Shown here piece after piece: positions 8,179 to 16,803 of a stretch of 64,000 bases of DNA. How positions within the stretch are numbered: position 1 is the first letter of the stretch; each line of letters opens with the position of its first letter. Location of the stretch: contig NZ_AXAY01000001.1 in NCBI RefSeq assembly GCF_000473045.1, forward strand, positions 330,931 to 394,930, read 5' to 3'. Source of the DNA: Bradyrhizobium sp. WSM3983 (lineage in GTDB: Bacteria; Pseudomonadota; Alphaproteobacteria; Rhizobiales; Xanthobacteraceae). The notes under the pieces were generated by a model. The model saw only the letters and a list, made by a program, of their open reading frames with translations, searched no databases and was not told the DNA's origin. The translations under genes and the position numbers were made by a program.

Positions 8179-9798
8179 TCAATGCCCCCGCGCCGGCGCG
8201 TGCAAGTCGACTGGCCGCAGCACGGCAGCGATCGGGATCAACAGCATGGCGACGATCGCAAGCGTCCAGAACACGTCGATATAGGCGAGGAAGGTGACCT
8301 GCTGCTGCAACGTTTGGCCGACCCAGGCCGTTGCCTGGGAAGCCGCGTCCGTCGCGTTGGAGCCCTGGGCCTCAAAGAAGCGCGTCATCGCGTCGATGCT
8401 CTGCTGGTAGCCGAGATCGGACGGCGCGACATGCTCGATCAGCCGGCTCTGATGGAATTGCTGGCGTTGTGCCAACATCGTCTGCGACAGCGCCACCCCC
8501 ATCGAGCCGCCGATATTGCGTCCGACATTGATCAGGGCGGAGGCTTGGTTGGTTTGCTCGGGCGGCACGCCGTCATAGGACGCCGTCGTCACCGGCAGAA
8601 ACAGGAAGGGAAGACCGATCGCGAGATAGATGCGCGAGAGCGCGGCGTAGCCATAGGAAATGTCTCCGGTCAGGCCGGTCAGATGCCACATGGAAAGTCC
8701 AGCGACCGCGGCGCCGAACATGATGAGGTATTTCGGTTGCACGATCCCGACCAACTGTCCCACGACCGGCATCAACATCATTGTCGCGATGCCGCCGGGC
8801 GATAGCGCGAGGCCGGCGAGCATTGCGGTGTAGCCGAGCTCTGTCTGCAACAACTGCGGCAACAACTGAGTTGTCGCGATCAGCACCGCAAAGGTGCCGA
8901 GCATCACCAGAAAGCATGAGCCGAATTGGCGCTTGCCGAGCAGGCGGATATCGACGATGGGATCATCGCGCGACAATTCCCACGGGATCAACGCGAGCAG
9001 GCAGAAGGCAGCCAGCAACGCAAAGCACAGGATCATATTGGACCCGAACCAGTCGTTGCGCTGGCCTTCATCGAGCACGAATTCGAGCGAGCCGAGCCCG
9101 ACCGCAATCAGGATGAACCCGACATAGTCGACACGAAGGCCCCTGCTGAGCAGCTTTTCCCTTTCCTCTTCGGCACCTGACGGCTCCTTCACCAGGGTGC
9201 CGACGAGAAGCAGCGAGAGCAGTCCCATCGGCACGTTGATCAGGAACACCCAGTGCCAGGAATAGGTATCGGTGATCCAGCCGCCCAGCGTCGGGCCGAT
9301 CACCGGGGCGACCACCACGGCCACACCGTAGATGGCGAACGCTTGACCCCGCTTCTGCGGCGGAAAGGAGTCCGCCAAAATCGCCTGCTCGCTGGTCGCC
9401 ATGCCACCACCGCCGAGACCTTGCAGGATGCGGAACAGCACCAACGATTGCAAACTCCAGGCAAGACCGCACAACAGCGAAGCGAGCGAGAAGGTCGCCA
9501 CGCACATCATGTAGAAGCGCTTGCGGCCGAGCACGGTCGACAGCCAGCCCGAGATCGACAGCACGACGGCATTGGCGACGAGATAGCTCGTGATGACATA
9601 AGTGCTCTCGTCGATGCCGACGGCGAGCCCGCCGGCGATGTGGCGCAGCGCGACATTGGCGATGGTGGTGTCGAGTACCTCCATGAAGGTCGCGATCGAG
9701 ACCACGAAGGCGATGAGGTAGGGATTATGCCCGCCGGCTGCCGAACGCTCCGGCGACCAGCCTCCGGCAGATGCGCCGCCTTGCGCGACGTCCGTCAT
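8179..9798 (-). CDS. DHA2-family MFS drug exporter (EmrB/QacA type)
   Basis: 539 residues, about 14 membrane segments, the usual size of DHA2 transporters. Motifs: GWLSTVLGRKRFYMM (motif A), FRILQGLGGGGM, and GPTLGGWITDTYSWHWVFLINVP (motif C) (given in parts: GPTLGGWITD / YSWHWVFLINVP). It exports hydrophobic compounds using the proton gradient. Its start overlaps the stop of the membrane-fusion gene by 4 bp, so the two are made together, and the pair would work with an outer-membrane channel encoded elsewhere. Convergent with the HxlR gene, 18 bp apart. Confidence 0.92.
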   Translation of the reverse strand: MTDVAQGGASAGGWSPERSAAGGHNPYLIAFVVSIATFMEVLDTTIANVALRHIAGGLAVGIDESTYVITSYLVANAVVLSISGWLSTVLGRKRFYMMCVATFSLASLLCGLAWSLQSLVLFRILQGLGGGGMATSEQAILADSFPPQKRGQAFAIYGVAVVVAPVIGPTLGGWITDTYSWHWVFLINVPMGLLSLLLVGTLVKEPSGAEEEREKLLSRGLRVDYVGFILIAVGLGSLEFVLDEGQRNDWFGSNMILCFALLAAFCLLALIPWELSRDDPIVDIRLLGKRQFGSCFLVMLGTFAVLIATTQLLPQLLQTELGYTAMLAGLALSPGGIATMMLMPVVGQLVGIVQPKYLIMFGAAVAGLSMWHLTGLTGDISYGYAALSRIYLAIGLPFLFLPVTTASYDGVPPEQTNQASALINVGRNIGGSMGVALSQTMLAQRQQFHQSRLIEHVAPSDLGYQQSIDAMTRFFEAQGSNATDAASQATAWVGQTLQQQVTFLAYIDVFWTLAIVAMLLIPIAAVLRPVDLHAPARGH

Positions 9799-10949
9799 CG
9801 CACTTTGGTCCAGGGCACGACCGACATCCCGGGACCAACAGGCAGATCAGCCGGCCAATTGTCGACCACGATCTTCACCGGCACGCGCTGCACCACCTTG
9901 ACGTAGTTGCCAGTGGCATTCTCCGCCGGCAGCAGGCTGAAGGCGGTGCCGGAGCCCGGCTGCACGGAATCGACGTGGCCGGTCAGCTTGCGTCCGGGAT
10001 AAGCATCGATGCGAATCTCGACCGGCTGGCCCGGCCGCATATCGTTCAGTTGCGTTTCCTTGTAGTTGGCGACGATCCAGACATCGTCGGGTACGAACAT
10101 CATCAGGCTCTGCCCCGCGGTCACGAACGTGCCCTTGGCACCCGAGAGCTTGACGACGCGGCCCGACTGCGCAGCAACGACGCTGGTGTATTGCAGGTTC
10201 AGCCTGGCCTGATCGAGTTGCGCCTGCGACTGCTCCAGTTGCGCCTTGGCACCCTCGAGCTGGGCCTGCAGCGTCTTGATGCCGACCTGCGCGGCTATCA
10301 CCGCGGTCTTGGCGCGCTCGGTGTTGGCCTGCTGGGCCTGAAGATCGGAGCGGGTCTGCTGCTGGCGCTGCACAGTGCCGGCGCCCTTCTCGACAAGATC
10401 TTCCGCGCGATTGAACTCTTCCTGCGAGAATTGGAGTTGCGCCTGTGCCTGATCGAGCTGCGCCTGCGCCTGCTTGATCTGCTCCTGCTGGGAGACGATC
10501 TGCGCCTCGACATTTGCGATGTTGGCCTTGGAGACCTCGACCTGCGCCGCGGCCTGATCGACGGCGATGCGATAGTCGCGCTCGTCGATCTTGGCGAGGA
10601 GATCACCGGCGTTGACATGCTGGTTATCCGTGACCGGGACATCAGTCACGTAGCCGCCGACTTTCGAGGCCACGGAAAAGCTGCGCGCCGCGACGAAGGC
10701 GTCGTCGGTGGATTCATAGTGGCGGACCTCGAGCCAATAGAGCAGACCGCCGACCAGCGCTGCGATCAGCACGACGACGCCGACGGTCGCGAGCAGCCAG
10801 TGCTCGGCGAGCCGCTCGCGCAGCGACGGCGCCGGCTTCTTCGATTGGTCCTTGGCTTCGCCGGTCTGATCAGGAGAAGTCTTTGGAGCTTCCTTCGCCC
10901 TCTGCGGTTGCTCCGCAGACGGCTCACGCTCCCGTGTCTGAGCATCCAC
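9795..10949 (-). CDS. EmrA/HlyD-type membrane fusion protein
   Basis: One transmembrane segment (LLATVGVVVLIAALVGGLLYW), a lipoyl-like half-domain (VASKVGGYVTDVPVTDNQ), a long Gln/Ala coiled coil, and the closing half-domain plus beta-barrel (SGRVVKLSGAKGTFVTAGQ). It bridges the inner-membrane exporter to an outer channel. I take the GTG at 10949 as start (VDAQTRERE); an in-frame ATG at 11027 lies inside a matching EcfG promoter (11009-11033), so transcription would begin after it. Overlaps the exporter gene by 4 bp. Confidence 0.88.
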   Translation of the reverse strand: MDAQTREREPSAEQPQRAKEAPKTSPDQTGEAKDQSKKPAPSLRERLAEHWLLATVGVVVLIAALVGGLLYWLEVRHYESTDDAFVAARSFSVASKVGGYVTDVPVTDNQHVNAGDLLAKIDERDYRIAVDQAAAQVEVSKANIANVEAQIVSQQEQIKQAQAQLDQAQAQLQFSQEEFNRAEDLVEKGAGTVQRQQQTRSDLQAQQANTERAKTAVIAAQVGIKTLQAQLEGAKAQLEQSQAQLDQARLNLQYTSVVAAQSGRVVKLSGAKGTFVTAGQSLMMFVPDDVWIVANYKETQLNDMRPGQPVEIRIDAYPGRKLTGHVDSVQPGSGTAFSLLPAENATGNYVKVVQRVPVKIVVDNWPADLPVGPGMSVVPWTKVR

Positions 10950-11008
10950 AGTGAATACCTTTCTCGGCACGAAATCGGCAGCAGAGCCGGCACCGGTGCC
11001 GCGAGCCC

Positions 11009-11033
11009 AACCGCGTCGCCAAAGCATGGTTCC
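11009..11033 (-). promoter_or_regulatory. Putative EcfG promoter of the efflux pair
   Basis: On the minus strand GGAAC (11033-11029), 17 nt, GTT (11011-11009). Matches the alphaproteobacterial general-stress sigma consensus and supports the downstream GTG start of the fusion protein. Confidence 0.4.
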
Positions 11034-11125
11034 GGATTCTGGAGAGCACCGCTGCTATTCGTGATTGCATTGCCCAAAAACGAAGCGCGGCACTTGACGT
11101 GCCGCGCTCGTCTCAATCGACGCAC

Positions 11126-11284
11126 CTAGTGCGTCTTGGTCTCGTGCCACTTCTCCAGGTCAGGTTTTTTGTCGCCGGACTTCTGCTCCTTCTCCGGATT
11201 GCCCTTCCAGGGCTTGTCCGTCTGGGCGTGCGATCCCCAGTCATTCTGGTGCCGGGGATCGTCGTTAGGCTTTTCCCGGCTCAT
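11126..11284 (-). CDS. Small hydrophilic protein, 52 residues
   Basis: Begins MSREKPNDDPRHQNDW and ends EKWHETKTH. Extremely hydrophilic (Lys, Asp, Glu, Pro), no hydrophobic core, probably disordered; proteins of this kind are common in stress-induced sets of Bradyrhizobium. The start ATG is at 11284, preceded by GGGAGAT. It lies between the efflux pair and the PRC-barrel gene on the same strand. Function unknown. Confidence 0.6.
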   Translation of the reverse strand: MSREKPNDDPRHQNDWGSHAQTDKPWKGNPEKEQKSGDKKPDLEKWHETKTH

Positions 11285-11316
11285 CGGATCTCCCTCAGTC
11301 TCTGTCCGCGAAGCGG

Positions 11317-11691
11317 CTAGGCGAAGGGAACACCGTAATAGGCGTTGATGCTGCGCGTGGCGGCGTCATCACCCCAGTTCCAATCGCTGCGCTCGCCGTA
11401 TTTCGGCGCGCCTTCGAGCGCCTTGGCGGTGATCCCGGTGACATAGCCACCGAGCTCGGTGTCGTATTTCAGCGACTGCCAGGGCAAGGGATAGTGATCG
11501 TTGCCGAGCCCCAAAAATCCGCCGAAGCCAAGCACGGCGTAAGATACCTTGCCGCTGACCTTGTCGATCATCACGCGTTCGATCGAACCAATTCGGCTGC
11601 GATCGGAACCGTAGACCGATGTTCCCTCCACCTTGTCGCTGCCGATCAGCCGGCCGATCTCGCTGCGGTCCAGTTCGCGCTGATTCAACAT
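11317..11691 (-). CDS. PRC-barrel domain protein
   Basis: 124 residues. PRC-barrel fold: LIGSDKVEGTSVYGSD, IGSIERVMIDKVSGKVSYAVL, then GFGGFLGLGNDHYPLPW. Such proteins are often stress-induced and may bind RNA or other proteins; no enzyme activity is expected. The start at 11691 has GGAGA six bases upstream; longer in-frame starts lack this. Divergent from the TPP enzyme with EcfG-like promoters on both strands. Confidence 0.85.
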   Translation of the reverse strand: MLNQRELDRSEIGRLIGSDKVEGTSVYGSDRSRIGSIERVMIDKVSGKVSYAVLGFGGFLGLGNDHYPLPWQSLKYDTELGGYVTGITAKALEGAPKYGERSDWNWGDDAATRSINAYYGVPFA

Positions 11692-11722
11692 CTCAATTCT
11701 CCACTCAGCCAGTGTCTGCATC

Positions 11723-11748
11723 AACTTTCGTGAAGGGGTGATCGTTCC
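11723..11748 (-). promoter_or_regulatory. Putative EcfG promoter of the PRC-barrel gene
   Basis: Minus strand GGAAC (11748-11744), 18 nt, GTT (11725-11723), about 30 bases before the start. One base longer than the best spacing, so a near match. Confidence 0.35.
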
Positions 11749-11770
11749 AGAAGGCACCTGCGTCCAAACA

Positions 11771-11795
11771 GGAACATCGCCGGGAACGCGCTGTT
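11771..11795 (+). promoter_or_regulatory. Putative EcfG promoter of the TPP enzyme gene
   Basis: GGAAC (11771-11775), 17 nt, GTT (11793-11795), about 35 bases before the ATG at 11830. Confidence 0.45.
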
Positions 11796-11829
11796 CTTGA
11801 TTTTCAGCGCAAGGAAACCGGGAGCCGCA

Positions 11830-13617
11830 ATGACCCAGACCGTCTCCGACTTCATCGTCCAGCGTCTGCATCAGTGGGGTGTACGCCATATCTTCGGTTA
11901 TCCAGGCGACGGCATCAACGGCGTGTTCGGCGCGATGAACCGGGCGGAAGCCAAGATCGGTTTCGTGCAGGCCAGGCACGAGGAGATGGCGGCGTTCATG
12001 GCAAGCGGTTATGCGAAGTTTTCCGGCGAGCTTGGCGTCTGTATCGCAACATCCGGGCCCGGCGCCTCACATCTGATCACCGGCCTCTATGATGCGCTGC
12101 TGGATCACCAGCCTGTGCTGGCGATCGTCGGCCAGCAGGCGCGAAACGCGCTCGGCGGCAGCTATCAGCAGGAACTCGATCTCGTCTCGATGTTCAAGGA
12201 CGTCGCGGGCGCGTATGTCGCGCAGGCGTCCTCTCCCGCTCAAGTGAGACACCTGATCGATCGCGCGGTGCGCATCGCACTCGCACGCCGTGCTCCCACC
12301 GCGATCATCCTGCCCAACGACCTCCAGGAAGAGCCCTACGAAGGACCACCTCGCGCGCACGGCACCCTGCATTCCGGTGTCGGCTACAGTGCGCCACGCG
12401 TGATGCCGCGCGAGACCGAGCTCGATCATGCCGCGGAGGTGCTCAACGCCGGCAAGAAGGTCGCGATGCTCATCGGCGCCGGCGCGCTGCAGGCCACGGA
12501 CGAAGTGATCAGCGTTGCCGATCGCCTGTCGGCCGGCTGCGCCAAGGCGCTGCTCGGCAAGGCGGCACTCCCGGACGATCTGCCATGGGTAACGGGCTCG
12601 ATCGGCCTGCTCGGCACCGAGCCCAGCTACAACATGATGATGGAATGCGACACGCTGCTGATGATCGGCTCTGCGTTCCCTTACGCAGAATTCCTTCCGA
12701 AGGAAGGCGCCGCGCGCGGCGTGCAGATCGACATTGATGCCAGCATGACGTCGATCCGCTTCCCCATGGAGGTCAGCCTCGTCGGTGATGCCGCGGAGAC
12801 ATTGCGCAGTCTGCTGCCGCGGCTCGCGCCCAAGCGCGACAGCGCCTGGCGCAAGGGCATCGAGAACAACGTCGCCAAATGGTGGAAGACGCTGGACGAC
12901 CGTGCGCATCAGCCCGCCGCGCCCATCAATCCGCAGCTCGTCGCCTGGGAATTGTCGCCGCGCCTGCCCGAGCGCGCCATCATCACCAGCGATTCCGGCT
13001 CCTGCGCCAACTGGTTTGCGCGCGATCTCAAGATCCGGCGCGGCATGACGGCCTCGCTCTCCGGCGGCCTCGCCTCGATGGGCGCGGCGGTCCCTTACGC
13101 GCTCGCCGCGAAATACGCCCATCCGGACCGGCCGGTGATCGCGCTGGTCGGCGACGGCGCCATGCAGATGAACAACATGGCCGAGCTGATCACTGCCGCG
13201 AAATACTGGCGATCCTGGCGCGATCCGCGCTTTGTCGTCTGCGTCTTCAACAACGAAGATCTCAACCAGGTTACCTGGGAGCAGCGCATCATCAATGGCG
13301 ATCCCAAATTCGAGGCCTCGCAGCGCATCCCCGACGTGCCCTATTCGCGTTTCGCCGAGATGATCGGCCTCGCCGGCATCTTCGTCGATAGCCCGCAATT
13401 GCTCGGCTCGGCCTGGCAGCAGGCGCTGGCAAGCGAGATGCCTGTCGTGCTGGAGGTGAAGACCGATCCCGAAGTGCCGCCATTGCCGCCGCACATCACC
13501 TTGCAGCAGGCGAAGAACTTTTCGCTCGCTTTGATGAAGGGCGATCCTGACGAGTCCGGGGCGATCAAGGGAGCGGCCCGGCAAGTGCTGGAAAAGGTCT
13601 TGCCCGGAAACGAATGA
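11830..13617 (+). CDS. Thiamine-diphosphate enzyme of the acetolactate synthase/pyruvate oxidase type
   Basis: 595 residues from the ATG at 11830 (an ATG 33 bases upstream lies too close to the promoter). N-terminal TPP-Pyr domain with the catalytic Glu in RHEEMAAFMASGYAK and GVCIATSGPGASHL; central domain; C-terminal TPP-binding GDGAMQMNNMAE...FNN motif. Closest in layout to PoxB-like pyruvate oxidases/dehydrogenases and the broad group called TPP-requiring proteins; substrate is probably pyruvate or a related 2-oxo acid, not proven. Followed 8 bp later by a small gene in the same direction. The promoter matches the EcfG consensus, pointing to a stress role. Confidence 0.87.
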   Translation: MTQTVSDFIVQRLHQWGVRHIFGYPGDGINGVFGAMNRAEAKIGFVQARHEEMAAFMASGYAKFSGELGVCIATSGPGASHLITGLYDALLDHQPVLAIVGQQARNALGGSYQQELDLVSMFKDVAGAYVAQASSPAQVRHLIDRAVRIALARRAPTAIILPNDLQEEPYEGPPRAHGTLHSGVGYSAPRVMPRETELDHAAEVLNAGKKVAMLIGAGALQATDEVISVADRLSAGCAKALLGKAALPDDLPWVTGSIGLLGTEPSYNMMMECDTLLMIGSAFPYAEFLPKEGAARGVQIDIDASMTSIRFPMEVSLVGDAAETLRSLLPRLAPKRDSAWRKGIENNVAKWWKTLDDRAHQPAAPINPQLVAWELSPRLPERAIITSDSGSCANWFARDLKIRRGMTASLSGGLASMGAAVPYALAAKYAHPDRPVIALVGDGAMQMNNMAELITAAKYWRSWRDPRFVVCVFNNEDLNQVTWEQRIINGDPKFEASQRIPDVPYSRFAEMIGLAGIFVDSPQLLGSAWQQALASEMPVVLEVKTDPEVPPLPPHITLQQAKNFSLALMKGDPDESGAIKGAARQVLEKVLPGNE

Positions 13618-13625
13618 GGTGAACC

Positions 13626-13853
13626 ATGAGCGATTTTCGTGACATTCAGCATGGCGTCAACGACCCCATCGACGGCGTCGACGTGAAGCGCCAGATCAAC
13701 ACCAACCAAACGCAGCATGAGCGGGCGCAGCGCCATGCCGATGTGCGCGCCGAGCCATCGGCCTCGCCGTCCGAGCCATTCCTGCCGGAACGGCTGCGGC
13801 GGAGGCCGACCGATCCGATCAATCCCCGCACCGGCCGCAATCCAACGGATTAG
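13626..13853 (+). CDS. Small hydrophilic protein, 75 residues
   Basis: MSDFRDIQHGVNDPIDG... with many Arg, Pro, Asp and Asn residues; probably disordered. The ribosome site GAGGTGA lies before the ATG, 8 bp after the TPP enzyme stop, so it is likely co-transcribed with it. No family recognised. Confidence 0.65.
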   Translation: MSDFRDIQHGVNDPIDGVDVKRQINTNQTQHERAQRHADVRAEPSASPSEPFLPERLRRRPTDPINPRTGRNPTD

Positions 13854-13877
13854 GAACCTTGGTTCTGAGGCCGTGTT
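13853..13877 (+). promoter_or_regulatory. Putative EcfG promoter of the DUF4142 gene
   Basis: GGAAC (13853-13857), 17 nt, GTT (13875-13877), about 58 bases before the ATG at 13935; it begins on the stop codon of the preceding gene. Confidence 0.45.
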
Positions 13878-13934
13878 GGTCGCCGCAAAGACCCGCGCGG
13901 CAAAGGCCGTGTGGCCAATCAGAGGGACCCGACC

Positions 13935-14498
13935 ATGAAACGTACAGTCATCGCCATCGCCTGCGTGCTTCTCGCAGGCCCAGCGCTTGCCCAGTCGCTC
14001 GGTGAGAAAACCGGCGTCAACTCGGCGCTCGGCGTCGCACCGACCACTGCCGATTTCGTCAAGGAAGTCGCCGTCAGCGACATGTTCGAGATCGAGTCGA
14101 GCAAGCTCGCCGAGCAGAAGGGCAACGCGCAGGAGAAGAGCTTCGCGCAGCAGATGATGACCGACCACACCAAGACCAGCAGCGAGCTGAAGGCCCTCGT
14201 CGGCGACGGCAAGGTGCAGGCCACGCTGCCGACGGCGCTCGACAGCTCGCACCAGAGCAAGCTCGACAAGCTCAAGAATGCCTCCGGCAAGGACTTCAGC
14301 TCGGACTTCAACTCCTATCAGGTCAGCGCGCACGAGGACGCGATCTCGCTATTCGATCGCTATGCCAAGGGCGGCGACAATGCCGCGCTGAAGGATTGGG
14401 CCGACAAGACGCTGCCGGCGCTCAGGCATCACCTCGATATGGCCAAGGAACTCGGCAGGGCGCCGAGCGTCGGACAGTCAAAGCAAGACCTCGGTTAG
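13935..14498 (+). CDS. DUF4142 periplasmic protein
   Basis: 187 residues; signal peptide MKRTVIAIACVLLAGPALA, cleaved before QS. The rest is the ferritin-like four-helix DUF4142 pattern: DFVKEVAVSDMFEIESSKLA, FAQQMMTDHTKTSSEL, and the C-terminal LPALRHHLDMAKEL. DUF4142 proteins are abundant in stress regulons of rhizobia and of unknown activity. Start chosen at 13935 to place the signal peptide first. A second, more divergent relative is at 18021-18533. Confidence 0.88.
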   Translation: MKRTVIAIACVLLAGPALAQSLGEKTGVNSALGVAPTTADFVKEVAVSDMFEIESSKLAEQKGNAQEKSFAQQMMTDHTKTSSELKALVGDGKVQATLPTALDSSHQSKLDKLKNASGKDFSSDFNSYQVSAHEDAISLFDRYAKGGDNAALKDWADKTLPALRHHLDMAKELGRAPSVGQSKQDLG

Positions 14499-14520
14499 CA
14501 ACGACGCTCTCCTCCGCTGG

Positions 14521-14910
14521 TTGAGACCGCAAAGTGGCGGCGGCCTCGACATCATCGTCAACAACGCCGCCCGTCAGCAGGCGCGCGCCTCCATCCTCGA
14601 CGTCTCGTCGGAGGATTTCGACGCGACCATGAAGACCAACATCTGCGCGCCGTTCTGGATCATCAAGGCGGCGCTGCCGCATCTCAAGCCGGGATCCTGT
14701 ATCGTCGGCACGACGTCCGAGCAGGCTTACGATCCCTCACCCGAGGCTGCGACGATGAATTGCGTGAAGTCGCCCACAAAAGCAGCTCGCTTCCAATGGG
14801 AAGCTATGGCTCCGCGGGCGGATCGGGACAGCCGTAACGCAGGAACCATCATCGACGCCCGGGCTTTACAAAACTGTCATGAAGTCGCTTCGCCAGCCTT
14901 GGACCGATGA
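14521..14910 (+). pseudogene. Remnant of an SDR-family dehydrogenase
   Basis: Residues 9-75 of the frame read like the middle of a YghA-type SDR: LDIIVNNAARQQ, FDATMKTNICAPFWIIKAAL, LPHLKPGSCIVGTTS, QAYDPSPE. The N-terminal nucleotide-binding third is missing, and after AATMNCVKSPTKAA, where YxxxK should be, the sequence degenerates and reads into the PAP2 start. There is no ATG; the frame begins with TTG. A decayed fragment left between the DUF4142 and PAP2 genes. Confidence 0.7.
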
Positions 14911-15494
14911 CGCTCGTAACAGTCAAACCCACACGGATCGATATCGCGATCGCGAACGAGATCGCGGATCACACCAACCCGGAGCTCGAGGAGACTGCTG
15001 AAGCCCTGACCTGGGGCGCGGACGAGCATGTGCTGCTCGCCCTCGCCGCTGCGGGTTGGCTATATGCACGGAATCGACCTGGCGAAGAGCGCCGTGCGGC
15101 CAACCACATCCTCGCGGTGTCGCTGGTGACGGCGATACTGCCCCACATCCTCAAATCTGCGTTCAATCAAATCAGGCCGGACCGGCTGACGGTACGAGGG
15201 CATCGCCGCGGCATCCCATTCTCGGGAAGGGCGCGCGATGCCTTTCCGTCCGGCCACGCCGTGCACATGGGCGCGCTGGCATCCGCGGCCGGCCTGCTGC
15301 CCCCGGCCCGGCGACGTCTCGTGCGCACCATCGCGACAGCCCTGTCGTTGACACGCATCGCGCTGCTCGCGCATTGGGCCAGCGATGTGGTCGCGGGCTT
15401 CACCTTGGGCATCGTCATCGAGCGGATGCTGAGGCCATGGACGCTCGCAAAGCGGAGCGGAGAGCCCGCGGATCGGCGGGCACATCATGACTGA
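14907..15494 (+). CDS. PAP2-family membrane phosphatase
   Basis: 195 residues with the three PAP2 motifs: K83...R90-P91 (KSAFNQIRP), PSGH at 114-117, and SLTR...H156...D160 (SLTRIALLAHWASD). Several membrane segments. PAP2 enzymes remove phosphate from lipid phosphates such as phosphatidate or undecaprenyl pyrophosphate. First of three overlapping genes (8-bp overlap with the next), followed by two small membrane proteins. Confidence 0.88.
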   Translation: MTLVTVKPTRIDIAIANEIADHTNPELEETAEALTWGADEHVLLALAAAGWLYARNRPGEERRAANHILAVSLVTAILPHILKSAFNQIRPDRLTVRGHRRGIPFSGRARDAFPSGHAVHMGALASAAGLLPPARRRLVRTIATALSLTRIALLAHWASDVVAGFTLGIVIERMLRPWTLAKRSGEPADRRAHHD

Positions 15495-15834
15495 GTACGT
15501 CCTCCGCTTCATCGCCGGCGGCGTGATCGTGTCCGCCTTCGCAATCCTCGGCGACATGTTGCGGCCCAAGAGTTTCGGTGGCCTCCTGGGCGCAGCGCCG
15601 TCGGTGGCGCTGGCGACGCTGGGCATCGCTGTCGTCCAACACGGTCCGAAATATGCCGCGGCCGGAAGCTGGAGCATGATCTACGGTGCGGCAGCCCTCG
15701 GCTGCTACAGCCTTGCCGTCTGCCAACTCCTGATAAGATTTCGATTCTCGGCGCTACCTGCCACCATCATCGCTTCCGTTGTGTGGCTTGCGGTTGCCTT
15801 TGGCCTGCTCGCGAGTTTCGGAGGCGCCGTGTGA
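15487..15834 (+). CDS. DUF3147-type small membrane protein
   Basis: 115 residues, four hydrophobic segments: VLRFIAGGVIVSAFAIL, GLLGAAPSVALATLGIAV, WSMIYGAAALGCYSLAV, ATIIASVVWLAVAFGLLAS. The pattern R-GG-...-P-S-...-L-A-L matches DUF3147, a family of unknown function. It overlaps the PAP2 gene by 8 bp and ends in TGATG shared with the next gene. Confidence 0.8.
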   Translation: MTEYVLRFIAGGVIVSAFAILGDMLRPKSFGGLLGAAPSVALATLGIAVVQHGPKYAAAGSWSMIYGAAALGCYSLAVCQLLIRFRFSALPATIIASVVWLAVAFGLLASFGGAV

Positions 15835-16289
15835 TGCTGGTCAAGCTGTCATCGTCGGCTTTGAGACAAACGCGCTGGTACGAATACGGCGTTCGCTTCC
15901 TGCTCGGCGGATTGGCGACGGTTTTCGCGGGCGTCGTGAGCGCACGCTTTGGCGTCGCCATCGGTGGGCTCTTCCTCGCCCTCCCTGCCATCTTCTGCGC
16001 CAGCGCGACACTGATCGAAAGCCATGAACGCCGGACCAAGGAGAAGGCGGGTCTCAGCGGACGGAAACGCGGGCAGCAGGCTGCAGCTCTCGATGCCGCG
16101 GGTGCCGGTCTGGGGAGCTTGGGTCTTGCTGCGTTCGCCGCCACGTTCTACGCCCTGGTCGCGGCCAGCGTGATTGGGACATTCGCAGCCGCCCTCCTGG
16201 CATGGGCTGCCGTCTCGGTGTCAGCGTGGTGGTTGAGGCGGAAGCTTCGCGTCACCGCCCACGTTACGCGGACTGAACGCAAGGGGTGA
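15834..16289 (+). CDS. Second DUF3147-like membrane protein
   Basis: 151 residues from the ATG at 15834, which overlaps the previous stop by one base. FLLGGLATVFAGVVSARFGVAIGGLFLALPAIF repeats the pattern of the preceding protein (broken here: FLLGGLATVFAGVV / IGGLFLALPAIF), and a cytoplasmic loop rich in Lys and Arg separates it from two further segments. Probably a duplicated partner forming a hetero-oligomer with the previous protein (inference). Confidence 0.78.
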   Translation: MLVKLSSSALRQTRWYEYGVRFLLGGLATVFAGVVSARFGVAIGGLFLALPAIFCASATLIESHERRTKEKAGLSGRKRGQQAAALDAAGAGLGSLGLAAFAATFYALVAASVIGTFAAALLAWAAVSVSAWWLRRKLRVTAHVTRTERKG

Positions 16290-16487
16290 TCAGCGAGAAG
16301 CCGCAGCATCTTCCCGTATCATCAGGAAATCATACATCTCGGCTGCAGTCTGCAGCTGATCGATCCGCGCCACGAGGGTGTCGCGCTGGTGACCATCCGG
16401 CACGCGCGACACCTCCTGCTCGAGCCGCAGCCTCTGCGCGTCGAGACGTTCCTCGAATGTGTGGGGTTCAGACCGTCTTCGCATCAT
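16290..16487 (-). CDS. Small coiled-coil protein, 65 residues
   Basis: MMRRRSEPHTFEERLDAQ... with heptad-like LRLEQEV and LVARIDQLQTAAEMYDFLM. Ends one base after the convergent membrane gene. Its start lies inside the 3' end of the next upstream small gene (20-nt overlap in another frame), which supports coupled translation. Function unknown. Confidence 0.6.
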   Translation of the reverse strand: MMRRRSEPHTFEERLDAQRLRLEQEVSRVPDGHQRDTLVARIDQLQTAAEMYDFLMIREDAAASR

Positions 16488-16629
16488 CCATCCTCGGTGG
16501 TTGCAGACCCGGGCTGTTGGCCCAGCGTTCGACCTGATCGATGACTTTCTGGTGGCTCGGACGCACCGACGACTTTGGTGCTTCGGGCTCTTCAGAAAGC
16601 TTGCGGGGTAATCTGACTTCGTCCGTCAT
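16468..16629 (-). CDS. Small protein, 53 residues
   Basis: MTDEVRLPRKLSEEPEAP ... VIDQVERWANSPGLQPP ... ends DDAKTV. The ATG at 16629 is preceded by GAGGGAGA. Overlaps the following 65-residue gene by 20 nt. Hydrophilic with one short helix (HQKVIDQVERW). No family recognised. Confidence 0.55.
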   Translation of the reverse strand: MTDEVRLPRKLSEEPEAPKSSVRPSHQKVIDQVERWANSPGLQPPRMDDAKTV

Positions 16630-16803
16630 GACCCATCTCCCTCTTCAGTAAAATGCGCTTCGACGAAAGTCGTTTCAACTATTAACACATTGATTTTGCT
16701 ATATTTTCTTACTAATTTGGGGATTTTGTCGACTCTTATGGAACTCGCTCCAAATTCGGTCGTTGAGCAAATTACTCAAACTACTCAAATTATGTGATCG
16801 ACC
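16630..16803. promoter_or_regulatory. AT-rich divergent promoter region
   Basis: 174 bases between two divergent small genes, far more AT-rich than the surroundings (e.g. TATTTTCTTACTAATTT near 16701). Contains CGACGAAAGTCG, a near-palindrome at about 16653. Likely holds promoters for both directions. Confidence 0.4.
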
